This document shows positions 1-5,107 of a stretch of 6,051 nucleotides of DNA, one piece after another. The notes beneath the pieces were generated by a model. That model saw only the letters and a program-made list of their open reading frames with translations. It was not told where the DNA came from and searched no databases. Numbering within the stretch: position 1 is the stretch's first letter; each line of letters begins with the position of its first letter. A program made the position numbers and the translations under genes. The DNA is from an uncultured Oscillospiraceae bacterium (GTDB lineage Bacteria; Bacillota; Clostridia; Oscillospirales; Ruminococcaceae): contig USFO01000091.1 of assembly GCA_900553955.1 (NCBI GenBank), forward strand, positions 1-6,051, read 5' to 3'.

Positions 1-47
1 TAAAATGCCCTTCTAGGGCTTATTCAAGCCTCCGGCTTTGCCGGAGG
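1..47 (-). terminator. Tandem hairpins downstream of the minus-strand lipoprotein gene
   Basis: A GC-rich hairpin lies 17 bases past the lipoprotein stop codon: CCTCCGG (29-35) pairs with CCGGAGG (41-47) around a five-base loop. A second, shorter stem, GCCC (7-10) with GGGC (16-19), follows on the minus strand and leads into ATTTTA. The first hairpin lacks a proper U tract in either direction, so termination probably relies on the second stem or on both together. The placement right after the stop codon supports a minus-strand terminator. Confidence 0.5.
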
Positions 48-64
48 TTGTGACTGTGGGGGAG

Positions 65-1114
65 CTACGGCTTGCAGATGTAGTCGGAGGCTTTGATTTC
101 GACGGGGCTGCCGTTTTCATCAACGGCGGTGATAATGTCGGAGGGGGAATTAACATTCCAAAATTCTTTAACATCATTGAAACATTTACTTACTTCGTTT
201 CCGTCCCTGTCAATAAAGCGGTAACCTACTTTAAGAATCTCTCCGTTTTTGTCGCGAAGAATATGCCCCCAGTCATCGCCATAGCCGGAATACCCGGCAA
301 GACCTATGTATGAGCCGTCATCAAAAAGACAAAATCGTATTGAGGTGTATGCGGCAAGGATGTTTTTTTCTTTGTCCAGCAGAAGCTCATAACCCAGTTC
401 CGGCAAAGCCCGATCAATATTATTTATTGTTCCGACAAATCTATCCTCGAAAGGAATGTATATTCCATCGGCAAATACAGGATCGAAAATCACATTTCCC
501 TTAGAATCATTAAGTCCATATTTACAACCTGCGGTTTGATAGTAATAGTAGGTATATACATAACCGTAAACTGCGCCGTCAAATCTTGGGTCATAGCAGG
601 AATAACCCCGGTGGGCATCCAGTACAAAAGTTCCGTCCACAAGATAATATCGGTAGAAATCTCCCCGGTAACAACCCATAATTACCGGCAGCTCAAGGTA
701 TTCTTTTGGTGTGTCTTCGCGTCCTCCCCAACGCGGCTTGCTGTCTGCATAATACACAATATCAAATGGGTGGTCGATAAGAGGATGACCTTCTACGTCG
801 GTTATCCAATAGACTGTTGCAGGCACATCTATGGCAGTGTTGAGCGTACCGTTTTTGCCTTCAACAATCTCTTTGTGCGTTTCGTTAGTAGAAGCGGTTT
901 TCTTATATATCGCACCAATGCCGGGGACTTTATCAAGTAGATCTGTGCTTTCGTAGGAAATTTCCGGGGCGCTGCTTTCCTGAGCACTGCTTTCCGACTG
1001 AGAGTGGCTTTCAACCTCGGAAATGCTTTCCGAGGATACATTATCGGATGCGCTATTGCAAGAAGCAAGCAAAGCACAAATGCAAACAATACAAATTATT
1101 TTCAAAAGCTTCAT
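65..1114 (-). CDS. Secreted lipoprotein with one WG-repeat-like segment
   Basis: A 349-residue protein of unknown function, predicted to be anchored by lipid to the outer face of the membrane. The N-terminus is a lipoprotein signal peptide: basic MKLLK, a hydrophobic Ile/Cys/Leu stretch, then the lipobox L16-A17-S18-C19. A Ser/Glu-rich low-complexity linker follows (about residues 20-57), then a folded domain rich in Tyr, Gly and Asp. Near residues 198-228 the pattern KYGLND-SKGNVIFDP-F resembles one WG repeat (typically KWGLID-KGN-VI-P-Y); the sheet-like, Asp-Gly-turn character continues to the end. Start choice: the ATG at 1114 has GGAAGGAG eight bases upstream, whereas a GTG at 1123 in the same frame uses the last G of that ribosome binding site, so it is rejected. 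By eye the gene is more AT-rich than trmN6-rsmI, which fits an accessory gene. Exact family not recognised. Confidence 0.85.
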   Translation of the reverse strand: MKLLKIICIVCICALLASCNSASDNVSSESISEVESHSQSESSAQESSAPEISYESTDLLDKVPGIGAIYKKTASTNETHKEIVEGKNGTLNTAIDVPATVYWITDVEGHPLIDHPFDIVYYADSKPRWGGREDTPKEYLELPVIMGCYRGDFYRYYLVDGTFVLDAHRGYSCYDPRFDGAVYGYVYTYYYYQTAGCKYGLNDSKGNVIFDPVFADGIYIPFEDRFVGTINNIDRALPELGYELLLDKEKNILAAYTSIRFCLFDDGSYIGLAGYSGYGDDWGHILRDKNGEILKVGYRFIDRDGNEVSKCFNDVKEFWNVNSPSDIITAVDENGSPVEIKASDYICKP

Positions 1115-1161
1115 TTTATACACTCCTTCCGGGCAAAAGGGAAATTTGAAAAGCGTTCACC

Positions 1162-1191
1162 TATATAGACCCGAAAATTTCGAAAGTGCAA
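1162..1191 (-). promoter_or_regulatory. Possible promoter of the lipoprotein gene
   Basis: Read on the minus strand, TTGCAC (1191-1186) is followed after 18 bases by TATATA (1167-1162), about 48 bases upstream of the start codon. The -35 match is poor (three of six) and the -10 is reasonable. An 11-base perfect palindrome, CGAAAATTTCG (1172-1182), sits in the spacer and could bind a regulator. Confidence 0.35.
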
Positions 1192-1227
1192 CACCTAAAT
1201 TCGATAATTTACAAAAAGTTCACAAAT

Positions 1228-1260
1228 ACAGCCCGCAGAATTTTCTGCGGGCTGTTTTTC
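1228..1260 (+). terminator. Strong intrinsic terminator with no plus-strand gene upstream
   Basis: Thirteen bases (1228-1240, ACAGCCCGCAGAA) pair perfectly with 1243-1255, and a T tract follows (1255-1259). On the plus strand this is a textbook Rho-independent terminator; on the minus strand the hairpin is followed by ATTTGTG, a poor U tract. The only gene to its left runs on the opposite strand, so its client is unclear. The core is nearly the same as the hairpin after rsmI (3171-3200). Confidence 0.75.
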
Positions 1261-1341
1261 CATAGCTTGCCGCAGTAGAAATTTCCGCCGATAGTTTTGA
1301 ACCGTTCGCCATGAATTTTCCGTGAAAAATTCCGTACAGTA

Positions 1342-1369
1342 TTGATTTTTTTGAAATATATGATAAAAT
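1342..1369 (+). promoter_or_regulatory. Promoter of the ferredoxin gene, extended -10 type
   Basis: TTGATT (1342-1347) and TAAAAT (1364-1369) are separated by 16 bases, with TGA directly before the -10, giving the extended TGnTAAAAT element. Transcription would begin near 1376, giving a leader of roughly 26 bases that contains the ribosome binding site at 1385-1391. The surrounding stretch is AT-rich, as expected for a promoter. Confidence 0.55.
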
Positions 1370-1401
1370 TAAATTAAGTCTGAAAAGGAGGTTTTCTTAC
1401 T

Positions 1402-1575
1402 ATGGCATACAAAATCAGTGACGATTGCATCAAATGCGGCGCTTGTGCAGAGGTTTGCCCCGTCGGTGCGATCAGCGAAGGCGATAACAAATATGTTATC
1501 GACCCCAATAAGTGCATCGAGTGCGGCGCCTGCGCCAGCGAGTGCCCTGTCGGAGCTCCCGATCTCGACGAATAA
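1402..1575 (+). CDS. Clostridial 2[4Fe-4S] ferredoxin
   Basis: A 57-residue cytoplasmic electron carrier, the usual length for clostridial ferredoxins (about 55). It has two cluster motifs: C9-x2-C12-x2-C15-x3-C19-P and C38-x2-C41-x2-C44-x3-C48-P. In this fold each cubane takes three cysteines from one motif and the fourth from the other. The two halves are clearly internal repeats (CIKCGACAEVCPVGA against CIECGACASECPVGA), as known for the family. Family members pass low-potential electrons among enzymes such as pyruvate:ferredoxin oxidoreductase and hydrogenase; the partner here cannot be told from context. The ATG at 1402 has AAGGAGG ten bases upstream. The gene has its own promoter and terminator and is probably monocistronic. 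All eight ligand cysteines are present. Confidence 0.97.
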   Translation: MAYKISDDCIKCGACAEVCPVGAISEGDNKYVIDPNKCIECGACASECPVGAPDLDE

Positions 1576-1592
1576 TAATCGGCAAAAATTTT

Positions 1593-1624
1593 GGCGGGTA
1601 GTTTTTCTGCCCGCCGAATTTTTT
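1593..1624 (+). terminator. Intrinsic terminator of the ferredoxin gene
   Basis: GGCGGGTAG (1593-1601) pairs with CTGCCCGCC (1607-1615), with one G-T wobble and a loop of five T, followed by GAA and six T (1619-1624). It starts 17 bases after the ferredoxin stop and should separate that transcript from the downstream methyltransferase gene. Confidence 0.85.
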
Positions 1625-1653
1625 ATACAAAACGAAAGGAGGCGAAGCCCGCT

Positions 1654-2316
1654 TTGCAGAATGTTGTATGGAACGATTTTTACGGCATTGATATGGCAAC
1701 CACAAAGGAATATTCCTTTGGCGGAGACGCGCTTTTGCTTGCGGAATTTGCTTCGCCGAAATTTCGGGACAAGGTGCTGGATTTGTGCACCGGCTGCGGA
1801 GTCGTTCCGGTAATGATGATGGCAAAGGGCTTTGCCGGAAAAATAACCGCCGTGGATATTCAGCCCGGCGCGGTGGAGCTTTGCGAAATGACCGTCGAGC
1901 GGGGAAATTTGCACGAACGCTTCTTTCCGGTATGCGCCGACCTAAATAAACTGGATTTTCCCGCCGAAAGCTTCAGCCTTGTTACGGTGAACCCGCCGTA
2001 TTTCGTTTCCGGAGCGGGCAAGGAGAACGGAACCGATTCACGGGATCTTGCAAGGCGGGAAAGCGGCTGCACTCTGGCTCAGGTGACGGCGGTTTCCGCA
2101 CGGCTGCTCAAATACGGCGGCAGGCTCTGTATGTGCCACCGTCCGGAACGCCTTGCGGACGTTATTTTTGAAATGAGAAAAAACCGGTTGGAGCCGAAGC
2201 GCCTTACCTTCGTAAACAACGCCACGGAAAGCAAAGAGCCGTGGCTCATTCTTGTGGAGGGGCGCAAGGGCGGTCACGCCGGAATTAAAATAAATTATAT
2301 TCAGAACGGAAGATAG
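1654..2316 (+). CDS. tRNA1(Val) (adenine-37-N6)-methyltransferase-like protein (TrmN6/YabB family)
   Basis: A 220-residue class I SAM-dependent methyltransferase of the TrmN6 (YfiC/YabB, COG4123) type, predicted to methylate N6 of an adenine in tRNA. Visible motifs: the early YSFGGDALLLAEFA segment typical of the family (residues 20-33), the SAM loop DLCTGCGVVP (43-52), the acidic end of strand two VDIQ (67-70), and the catalytic N6-adenine motif NPPYF (113-117). The RRESGC segment (134-139) matches the family's conserved ARHE-like region. Start choice: the open frame extends left to 1591, but that lies inside the ferredoxin terminator. The TTG at 1654 has AAAGGAGG eleven bases upstream; the first in-frame ATG (1693) is too far away and would shorten the conserved N-terminus. 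The stop is four bases from rsmI, so the two are probably cotranscribed. In Bacillus yabB is followed by yazA, which is missing here. The tRNA target is inferred from family only. Confidence 0.85.
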   Translation: MQNVVWNDFYGIDMATTKEYSFGGDALLLAEFASPKFRDKVLDLCTGCGVVPVMMMAKGFAGKITAVDIQPGAVELCEMTVERGNLHERFFPVCADLNKLDFPAESFSLVTVNPPYFVSGAGKENGTDSRDLARRESGCTLAQVTAVSARLLKYGGRLCMCHRPERLADVIFEMRKNRLEPKRLTFVNNATESKEPWLILVEGRKGGHAGIKINYIQNGR

Positions 2317-2320
2317 AAAA

Positions 2321-3151
2321 ATGGGAAAGCTTTATGTTGTGGGAACGCCCATAGGCAACCTCGGCGATTTTTCGCCCCGCGCCATGGAAACCCTTGAAAA
2401 GGTGGACTTTATCGCCGCGGAGGATACCCGCGTCACGGCAAAGCTGCTGAACCGCTTCGGAATAAAAAAGCCCATGGTGATTTACCAAAAGTTCAACGAA
2501 CGGGAACAGGGCGAAGTCATAGTGAGCCGTCTTGCTGCGGGGGAAAGCTGCGCCATAGTCACCGACGCGGGTATGCCCTGCATAAGCGACCCCGGCGAAA
2601 CTCTGGTCAAAATGTGCGTTGCGGCGGAAATTCCCATAGAAGCCGTGCCGGGACCCTCTGCCGTGATTTCCGCACTGGCGGTGTCCGGGCTTTCGGTGTC
2701 CCGCTTCACCTTCGAGGGCTTCCTCAGCGTAAAGCGAACCTCCCGCATGGAGCATCTGCACGAGCTGCTTCACGAACGCCGCACCATGGTGTTCTACGAA
2801 GCACCGCATAAGCTGCTGAACACTCTTAAAGATATGCAGTCGGTTTTCGGCGACAGAAATATAGTCATTGTAAAGGAGCTTACCAAAATCCACGAATGTT
2901 CGTGGCGGGGAACTCTTTCCGAAGCGGTGGAATATAACACCCAAAATCCTCCCAAGGGCGAATATGTGCTGATTTTGGAGGGAGAAACCCCTACCGCCTC
3001 CACTGCGGAGGAAAAGCCCACATTGGAACAGGCGGCAGTCCTTGCAAAAAGCCTTATCGAACAGGGCAAGCCCGCCTCCGCCGCCGCAAAGGAGGCCGCC
3101 AAGGCCACCGGCTACCCCAAGGGCGAAATTTATAAGATGATTATGGAATAA
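2321..3151 (+). CDS. rsmI: 16S rRNA (cytidine-1402-2'-O)-methyltransferase RsmI
   Basis: A 276-residue cytoplasmic tetrapyrrole-methylase-fold enzyme that methylates the 2'-O of C1402 in the ribosomal decoding centre. Family signatures are in order: VGTPIGNLGDFSPRA (residues 7-21), AEDTR (33-37), TDAGMPCISDPG (81-92), VPGPSA (110-115), FEGFL (132-136) and YEAPHK (160-165), then the KELTKIHE segment. The length fits the family. The C-terminal part is Ala/Lys/Glu-rich and helical, ending in the small domain usual for RsmI (ASAAAKEAAKATGYPKGEIY). One small departure is Ser at position 137 after FEGFL, where many members have Pro. The ATG follows trmN6 by four bases with a modest GGAAGA seven bases upstream, so translation may be coupled. 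Transcription ends at the 3171 hairpin. Confidence 0.96.
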   Translation: MGKLYVVGTPIGNLGDFSPRAMETLEKVDFIAAEDTRVTAKLLNRFGIKKPMVIYQKFNEREQGEVIVSRLAAGESCAIVTDAGMPCISDPGETLVKMCVAAEIPIEAVPGPSAVISALAVSGLSVSRFTFEGFLSVKRTSRMEHLHELLHERRTMVFYEAPHKLLNTLKDMQSVFGDRNIVIVKELTKIHECSWRGTLSEAVEYNTQNPPKGEYVLILEGETPTASTAEEKPTLEQAAVLAKSLIEQGKPASAAAKEAAKATGYPKGEIYKMIME

Positions 3152-3170
3152 GTATAAGTATAAATAAAAG

Positions 3171-3200
3171 CGGCCCGCAGAAATTCTGTGGGCTGTTTTT
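3171..3200. terminator. Bidirectional terminator between rsmI and the XRE gene
   Basis: A twelve-base-pair hairpin (3171-3182 with 3184-3195, two G-T wobbles on the plus strand) is followed by TTTTT on the plus strand. On the minus strand it is followed by CTTTTATTTATA, also T-rich. It lies between convergent genes, 19 bases past rsmI and 15 bases past the XRE stop, so it probably serves both. Confidence 0.8.
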
Positions 3201-3210
3201 ATGTTCAAAT

Positions 3211-3495
3211 TTAGTTTCTAAGGCGGTCGATAAGGGCGCGAAGCATACAAATGTCATCGTCGCTGAGCCCCTCCACGTTCAGCGTGAAGGAAGAATCTAT
3301 GCCAAGCAAAAAATCCGAGGAAACGTTGAAGAACAGTGCAAGGTCGACAACGTATTGCGTTGATGGAACGGACAGCCCCATTTCCCACGCGTTCACGCCG
3401 GAGCGCGTTATGCCAAGCTGCCGAGCGAGCTCCGCCTGCGTCATGCCGCGGCTTTCTCGAAGGGCTTTTATCTTATCGGCAATATCCTCTCTCAT
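3211..3495 (-). CDS. XRE-family helix-turn-helix transcriptional regulator
   Basis: A 94-residue DNA-binding protein. The Cro/CI (HTH_3) domain spans about residues 6-64, with the helix-turn-helix around TQAELARQLGITRSGVNAWE (19-38) and the closing signature VSSDFLLG (58-65). After a short linker, a helix EGLSDDDICMLRALIDRLRN (75-94) resembles the short dimerisation tails of small SinR-like repressors. No sensor domain is visible, so any signal must come through a partner or small ligand. The ATG at 3495 has AAAGGGG seven bases upstream. The gene is divergent from the six-gene membrane operon starting at 3649. The spacer holds paired palindromes at its own predicted promoter, so it is the likely regulator of that operon and of itself. 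That link is inferred. Confidence 0.93.
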   Translation of the reverse strand: MREDIADKIKALRESRGMTQAELARQLGITRSGVNAWEMGLSVPSTQYVVDLALFFNVSSDFLLGIDSSFTLNVEGLSDDDICMLRALIDRLRN

Positions 3496-3536
3496 ACCGT
3501 ACCCCTTTGAAAAATGACTTTACTGTATAATAACAT

Positions 3537-3550
3537 AATCAATTTTGATA
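3537..3550. promoter_or_regulatory. Operator-like palindrome 1, ATCAA-TT-TTGAT
   Basis: Two five-base arms, ATCAA (3538-3542) and TTGAT (3545-3549), are inverted around two bases. The half-site resembles that of the palindrome at 3557-3570, and the two centres are exactly 20 bp apart, about two helical turns, so bound dimers would sit on the same DNA face. It overlaps the predicted start of transcription of the XRE gene (near 3548). It is a likely XRE operator; binding is inferred. Confidence 0.55.
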
Positions 3551-3554
3551 TTTA

Positions 3555-3584
3555 ATTATCAAAAATGATATTTTAAATTGACAA
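3555..3584 (-). promoter_or_regulatory. Probable promoter of the XRE gene
   Basis: On the minus strand TTGTCA (3584-3579, five of six) is followed after 18 bases by GATAAT (3560-3555, five of six). The -10 overlaps palindrome 2 and the start point would fall in palindrome 1, an arrangement suited to self-repression. Its -35 lies on the same bases as the -35 of the divergent operon promoter. Confidence 0.45.
3557..3570. promoter_or_regulatory. Operator-like palindrome 2, TATCA-AAAA-TGATA
   Basis: A perfect five-base inverted repeat with a four-base A spacer. It ends seven bases before the operon's -35 and overlaps the predicted -10 of the XRE gene. TGATA (3546-3550 reads TGATA with its first base at 3546) and TATCA (3557-3561) also form an inverted pair between the two sites, so the region reads as alternating half-sites. 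It is a likely XRE operator. Confidence 0.6.
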
Positions 3585-3606
3585 ATCGAATTGGTTGTGT
3601 TACATT
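3578..3606 (+). promoter_or_regulatory. Strong promoter of the membrane-protein operon
   Basis: A consensus -35 TTGACA (3578-3583), a 17-base spacer, and TACATT (3601-3606) preceded by TGT, giving an extended -10. Transcription would start near 3613 and leave a leader of about 36 bases before the first gene. The perfect -35 and extended -10 suggest high activity unless repressed. Confidence 0.65.
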
Positions 3607-3648
3607 ATAAGCACAGGGTTTACAAAAATTAAGAGTGGAGGTTTGGAA

Positions 3649-3780
3649 ATGAAAAAGATACTGTTGTTTGGTTCTTTTGTCGTAATTGCACTGGTGTGCT
3701 GTATTGGTGCTATGATACGCTGCTCTGCGAGCAAAGCTCGTGGCAAACCGGATGTAGTTGAAGGAATTGAGGAGGCGTAA
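3649..3780 (+). CDS. 43-aa single-pass membrane peptide
   Basis: A small protein, first gene of the operon. The N-terminus MKK is followed by a hydrophobic segment of about 20 residues (ILLFGSFVVIALVCCIGAMI, residues 4-23), then a basic stretch (RCSASKARGK) and an acidic end (VVEGIEEA). This fits one transmembrane helix; the cysteines near the end of the segment do not form a good lipobox. Start choice: the frame opens at 3595, but the ATG at 3649 has GTGGAGG seven bases upstream and follows the predicted transcription start, so the earlier ATG near 3595 (overlapping the -10) is rejected. The next gene starts three bases after its stop and takes its ribosome binding site from the last codons here, implying translational coupling. 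No family recognised. Confidence 0.75.
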   Translation: MKKILLFGSFVVIALVCCIGAMIRCSASKARGKPDVVEGIEEA

Positions 3781-3783
3781 GCG

Positions 3784-4428
3784 GTGGCTTTTTGCTCAAA
3801 ATGCGGTGCGCCCATAGCAGATGGCGAGAAAACCTGTTCCGCTTGCGGCAGCGCAGTAAGGGATTTTGCCGTAAATGCAAAAATTCCGCCGAATGCGCCT
3901 CCTGCTTTTCATGAAAACGCTACACCAACGGTGCGACCGAAATTCTGCGGCAAATGCGGCGCTGCCGTTTGCGGCGAAGAATCGGTTTGCGGCGCTTGCG
4001 GCGCGGAAATAAAAGCCGTTCCCGCGAGGTTCTATTCCCAAGAGCCCGACTGGACGGCAGTCGCTACAAAAAAAGTCAAAACCACCGCGGAAAAAATAAA
4101 GAAGCAGTACAACATTCTTTCGATAGTCTGTTTAGTGACCTCGTTTTTGCCGCTGTTTCTCTTAGAAGCACCCACAATTTGCCTTGCGCTTTCGGCGGCG
4201 GTAATAATTATGGGAATTATTGCGCTGAACCAAATCAAAAACAGCGGAATGGACGGAAAAATTTTTGCCGTTTTCGGAATTATCGTCGGCTCGGTGGAGG
4301 CGGCTATTGGAGTAACCGTGCTGGTTATATTTTATGTTATAAGTTACGCTTTAGGAACAGCTAAAGCTACATTTAATAATTTTTTGGTGGAAGCCTTTGA
4401 CGCATTGATAAACTCGATTACGAGCTGA
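3784..4428 (+). CDS. Double zinc-ribbon membrane protein with DUF4190-like segment
   Basis: A 214-residue protein. Two short zinc ribbons lie at the N-terminus: C4-x2-C7...C18-x2-C21 and C55-x2-C58...C69-x2-C72, joined by a Pro/Ala-rich linker. After a linker with EPDWTAVA (87-94) and a Lys-rich stretch come hydrophobic segments at about 110-127, 130-148 and 160-190. The loop ALNQIKNSGMDGKIFAVFGIIVG (147-169) matches the usual DUF4190 pattern of two helices joined by a basic, Gly-containing loop. The ribbons probably face the cytoplasm, bind zinc structurally and mediate protein contact; no catalytic residues are seen. The GTG at 3784 has GGAGG eight bases upstream, inside the preceding gene. 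A second cysteine-pair protein follows 25 bases later and shares the DWTA motif. Function unknown. Confidence 0.88.
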   Translation: MAFCSKCGAPIADGEKTCSACGSAVRDFAVNAKIPPNAPPAFHENATPTVRPKFCGKCGAAVCGEESVCGACGAEIKAVPARFYSQEPDWTAVATKKVKTTAEKIKKQYNILSIVCLVTSFLPLFLLEAPTICLALSAAVIIMGIIALNQIKNSGMDGKIFAVFGIIVGSVEAAIGVTVLVIFYVISYALGTAKATFNNFLVEAFDALINSITS

Positions 4429-4453
4429 GAACTGAATATCAGGGGGAATGTTG

Positions 4454-4936
4454 ATGTTTGTTTGTAAAAAATGCGGCTTGGAACTTTTGGATGATGAACA
4501 GTTCTGCCCAAACTGCGGAACGCCCGTGGGGCAAGGCGCAGAAAATTCTGCGCAGCCGGAGCAGCCGCAGTACCCGCAAATGAAAGATCCGCGAAGCGAG
4601 TACACCGCAGGCGGAAAAGACTGGACGGCAGAATTTTCTCCGGATGACATAGCGCAGAATCAGGCTTTGGCGATAATCGGGTACATAATTCCGCTTGTTT
4701 CAATTATAGCAGGTCTTGCGGGAACGTCAAAGTTTTTGAAATTCCACGCGAATCAGGCTCTCATGCTCATCTTGGCGGGAATTTTGCTTTCTTTTATTAT
4801 CCTAATACCTGTTTTGGGGATAATGCTCTCAATAGTCGGCATTGTCATACAGATTATGGGTCTTGTTTTTGCATGTCAGGGAAAAGCAAAACAGCTCCCA
4901 TTGATAGGCGGCATAACCATCATTAAATGGTATTAA
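4454..4936 (+). CDS. Zinc-ribbon protein with Tic20/DUF4870-like membrane domain
   Basis: A 160-residue protein. One N-terminal zinc ribbon (C4-x2-C7...C18-x2-C21, in FVCKKCG and QFCPNCG) is followed by a Gln/Pro-rich linker and the segment DWTAEFSPDDIAQNQALAII (56-75). The membrane domain has hydrophobic helices near 71-90, 102-118 and 120-141; the loop KFLKFHANQALML (93-105) is typical of Tic20/DUF4870 proteins. It closes with GKAKQLPLIGGITIIKW (143-159). Start choice: the ATG at 4448 is one base from the AGGGGG ribosome binding site, while the in-frame ATG at 4454 is seven bases away and starts directly before the ribbon, so 4454 is chosen. It shares gactggacggcag exactly with the upstream gene and is paralogous to the gene at 5108. 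Function unknown; probably a structural or assembly membrane protein. Confidence 0.88.
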   Translation: MFVCKKCGLELLDDEQFCPNCGTPVGQGAENSAQPEQPQYPQMKDPRSEYTAGGKDWTAEFSPDDIAQNQALAIIGYIIPLVSIIAGLAGTSKFLKFHANQALMLILAGILLSFIILIPVLGIMLSIVGIVIQIMGLVFACQGKAKQLPLIGGITIIKWY

Positions 4937-4954
4937 AAAGGAGGAGTGAAAGGG

Positions 4955-5074
4955 GTGTTAGATATAATAGGATTTTTCGCCCCGGTGGCAATTATCATTG
5001 CGGTGGCAATATTTTTGCTTATGGGCGGAAACTTTGCCGATTTAATCGGTATTATAACCACATTTTTATGGTAA
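4955..5074 (+). CDS. 39-aa hydrophobic membrane peptide
   Basis: A very small protein, almost wholly hydrophobic, with one predicted membrane helix (about residues 4-23, IIGFFAPVAIIIAVAIFLLM), a short GGNFAD turn (24-29) and a second short hydrophobic end (LIGIITTFLW, 30-39) that could be a half-helix or amphipathic. Evidence for translation is GGAGGAG (4940-4946) eight bases before a GTG start, and a position between two related genes with 18-base and 33-base gaps and no terminator. An in-frame GTG at 4946 overlaps the ribosome binding site and is rejected. It has only three charged or strongly polar positions (Asp3, Asn26, Asp29). No family recognised; it may be a subunit or regulator of the neighbouring membrane proteins. 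Confidence 0.65.
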   Translation: MLDIIGFFAPVAIIIAVAIFLLMGGNFADLIGIITTFLW

Positions 5075-5107
5075 CACATTAAAAAGAATTTAGAAAGGGA
5101 AATTGTC

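Noticed and set aside
1313..1332. GAATTTT/AAAATTC inverted repeat upstream of the ferredoxin promoter
   Set aside because: The stem is nearly all A-T with a six-base loop and no T tract, too weak to be a terminator, and no half-site relation to other repeats was seen.
1369..1914. A 181-codon minus-strand open frame across the ferredoxin gene and the start of trmN6
   Set aside because: It crosses two genes and a terminator on the other strand and has no recognisable domain; it is a by-product of GC-rich codons.
2285..3208. A 307-codon open frame on the minus strand opposite rsmI
   Set aside because: It is fully antisense to a well-supported rsmI, its product is a Gly/His/Phe-rich sequence with no domain pattern, and it runs through the bidirectional terminator.
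3557..3570. Palindromes at 3537-3570 as part of a CRISPR or attachment site
   Set aside because: There are only two imperfectly matching units with 14-base length, no spacers of regular size, and no integrase or cas gene nearby; operators explain them better.
3954..4364. A 136-codon plus-strand frame overlapping the double zinc-ribbon gene
   Set aside because: Its product is a run of Arg-rich sequence from an off-frame reading of the Cys/Gly codons, while the real frame has intact zinc ribbons and membrane helices.
4963..4968. A perfect TATAAT at the start of the 39-aa peptide gene, as an internal promoter
   Set aside because: No -35 hexamer lies 16-18 bases upstream (the region is the GGAGGAG ribosome binding site) and there is no TGn extension.
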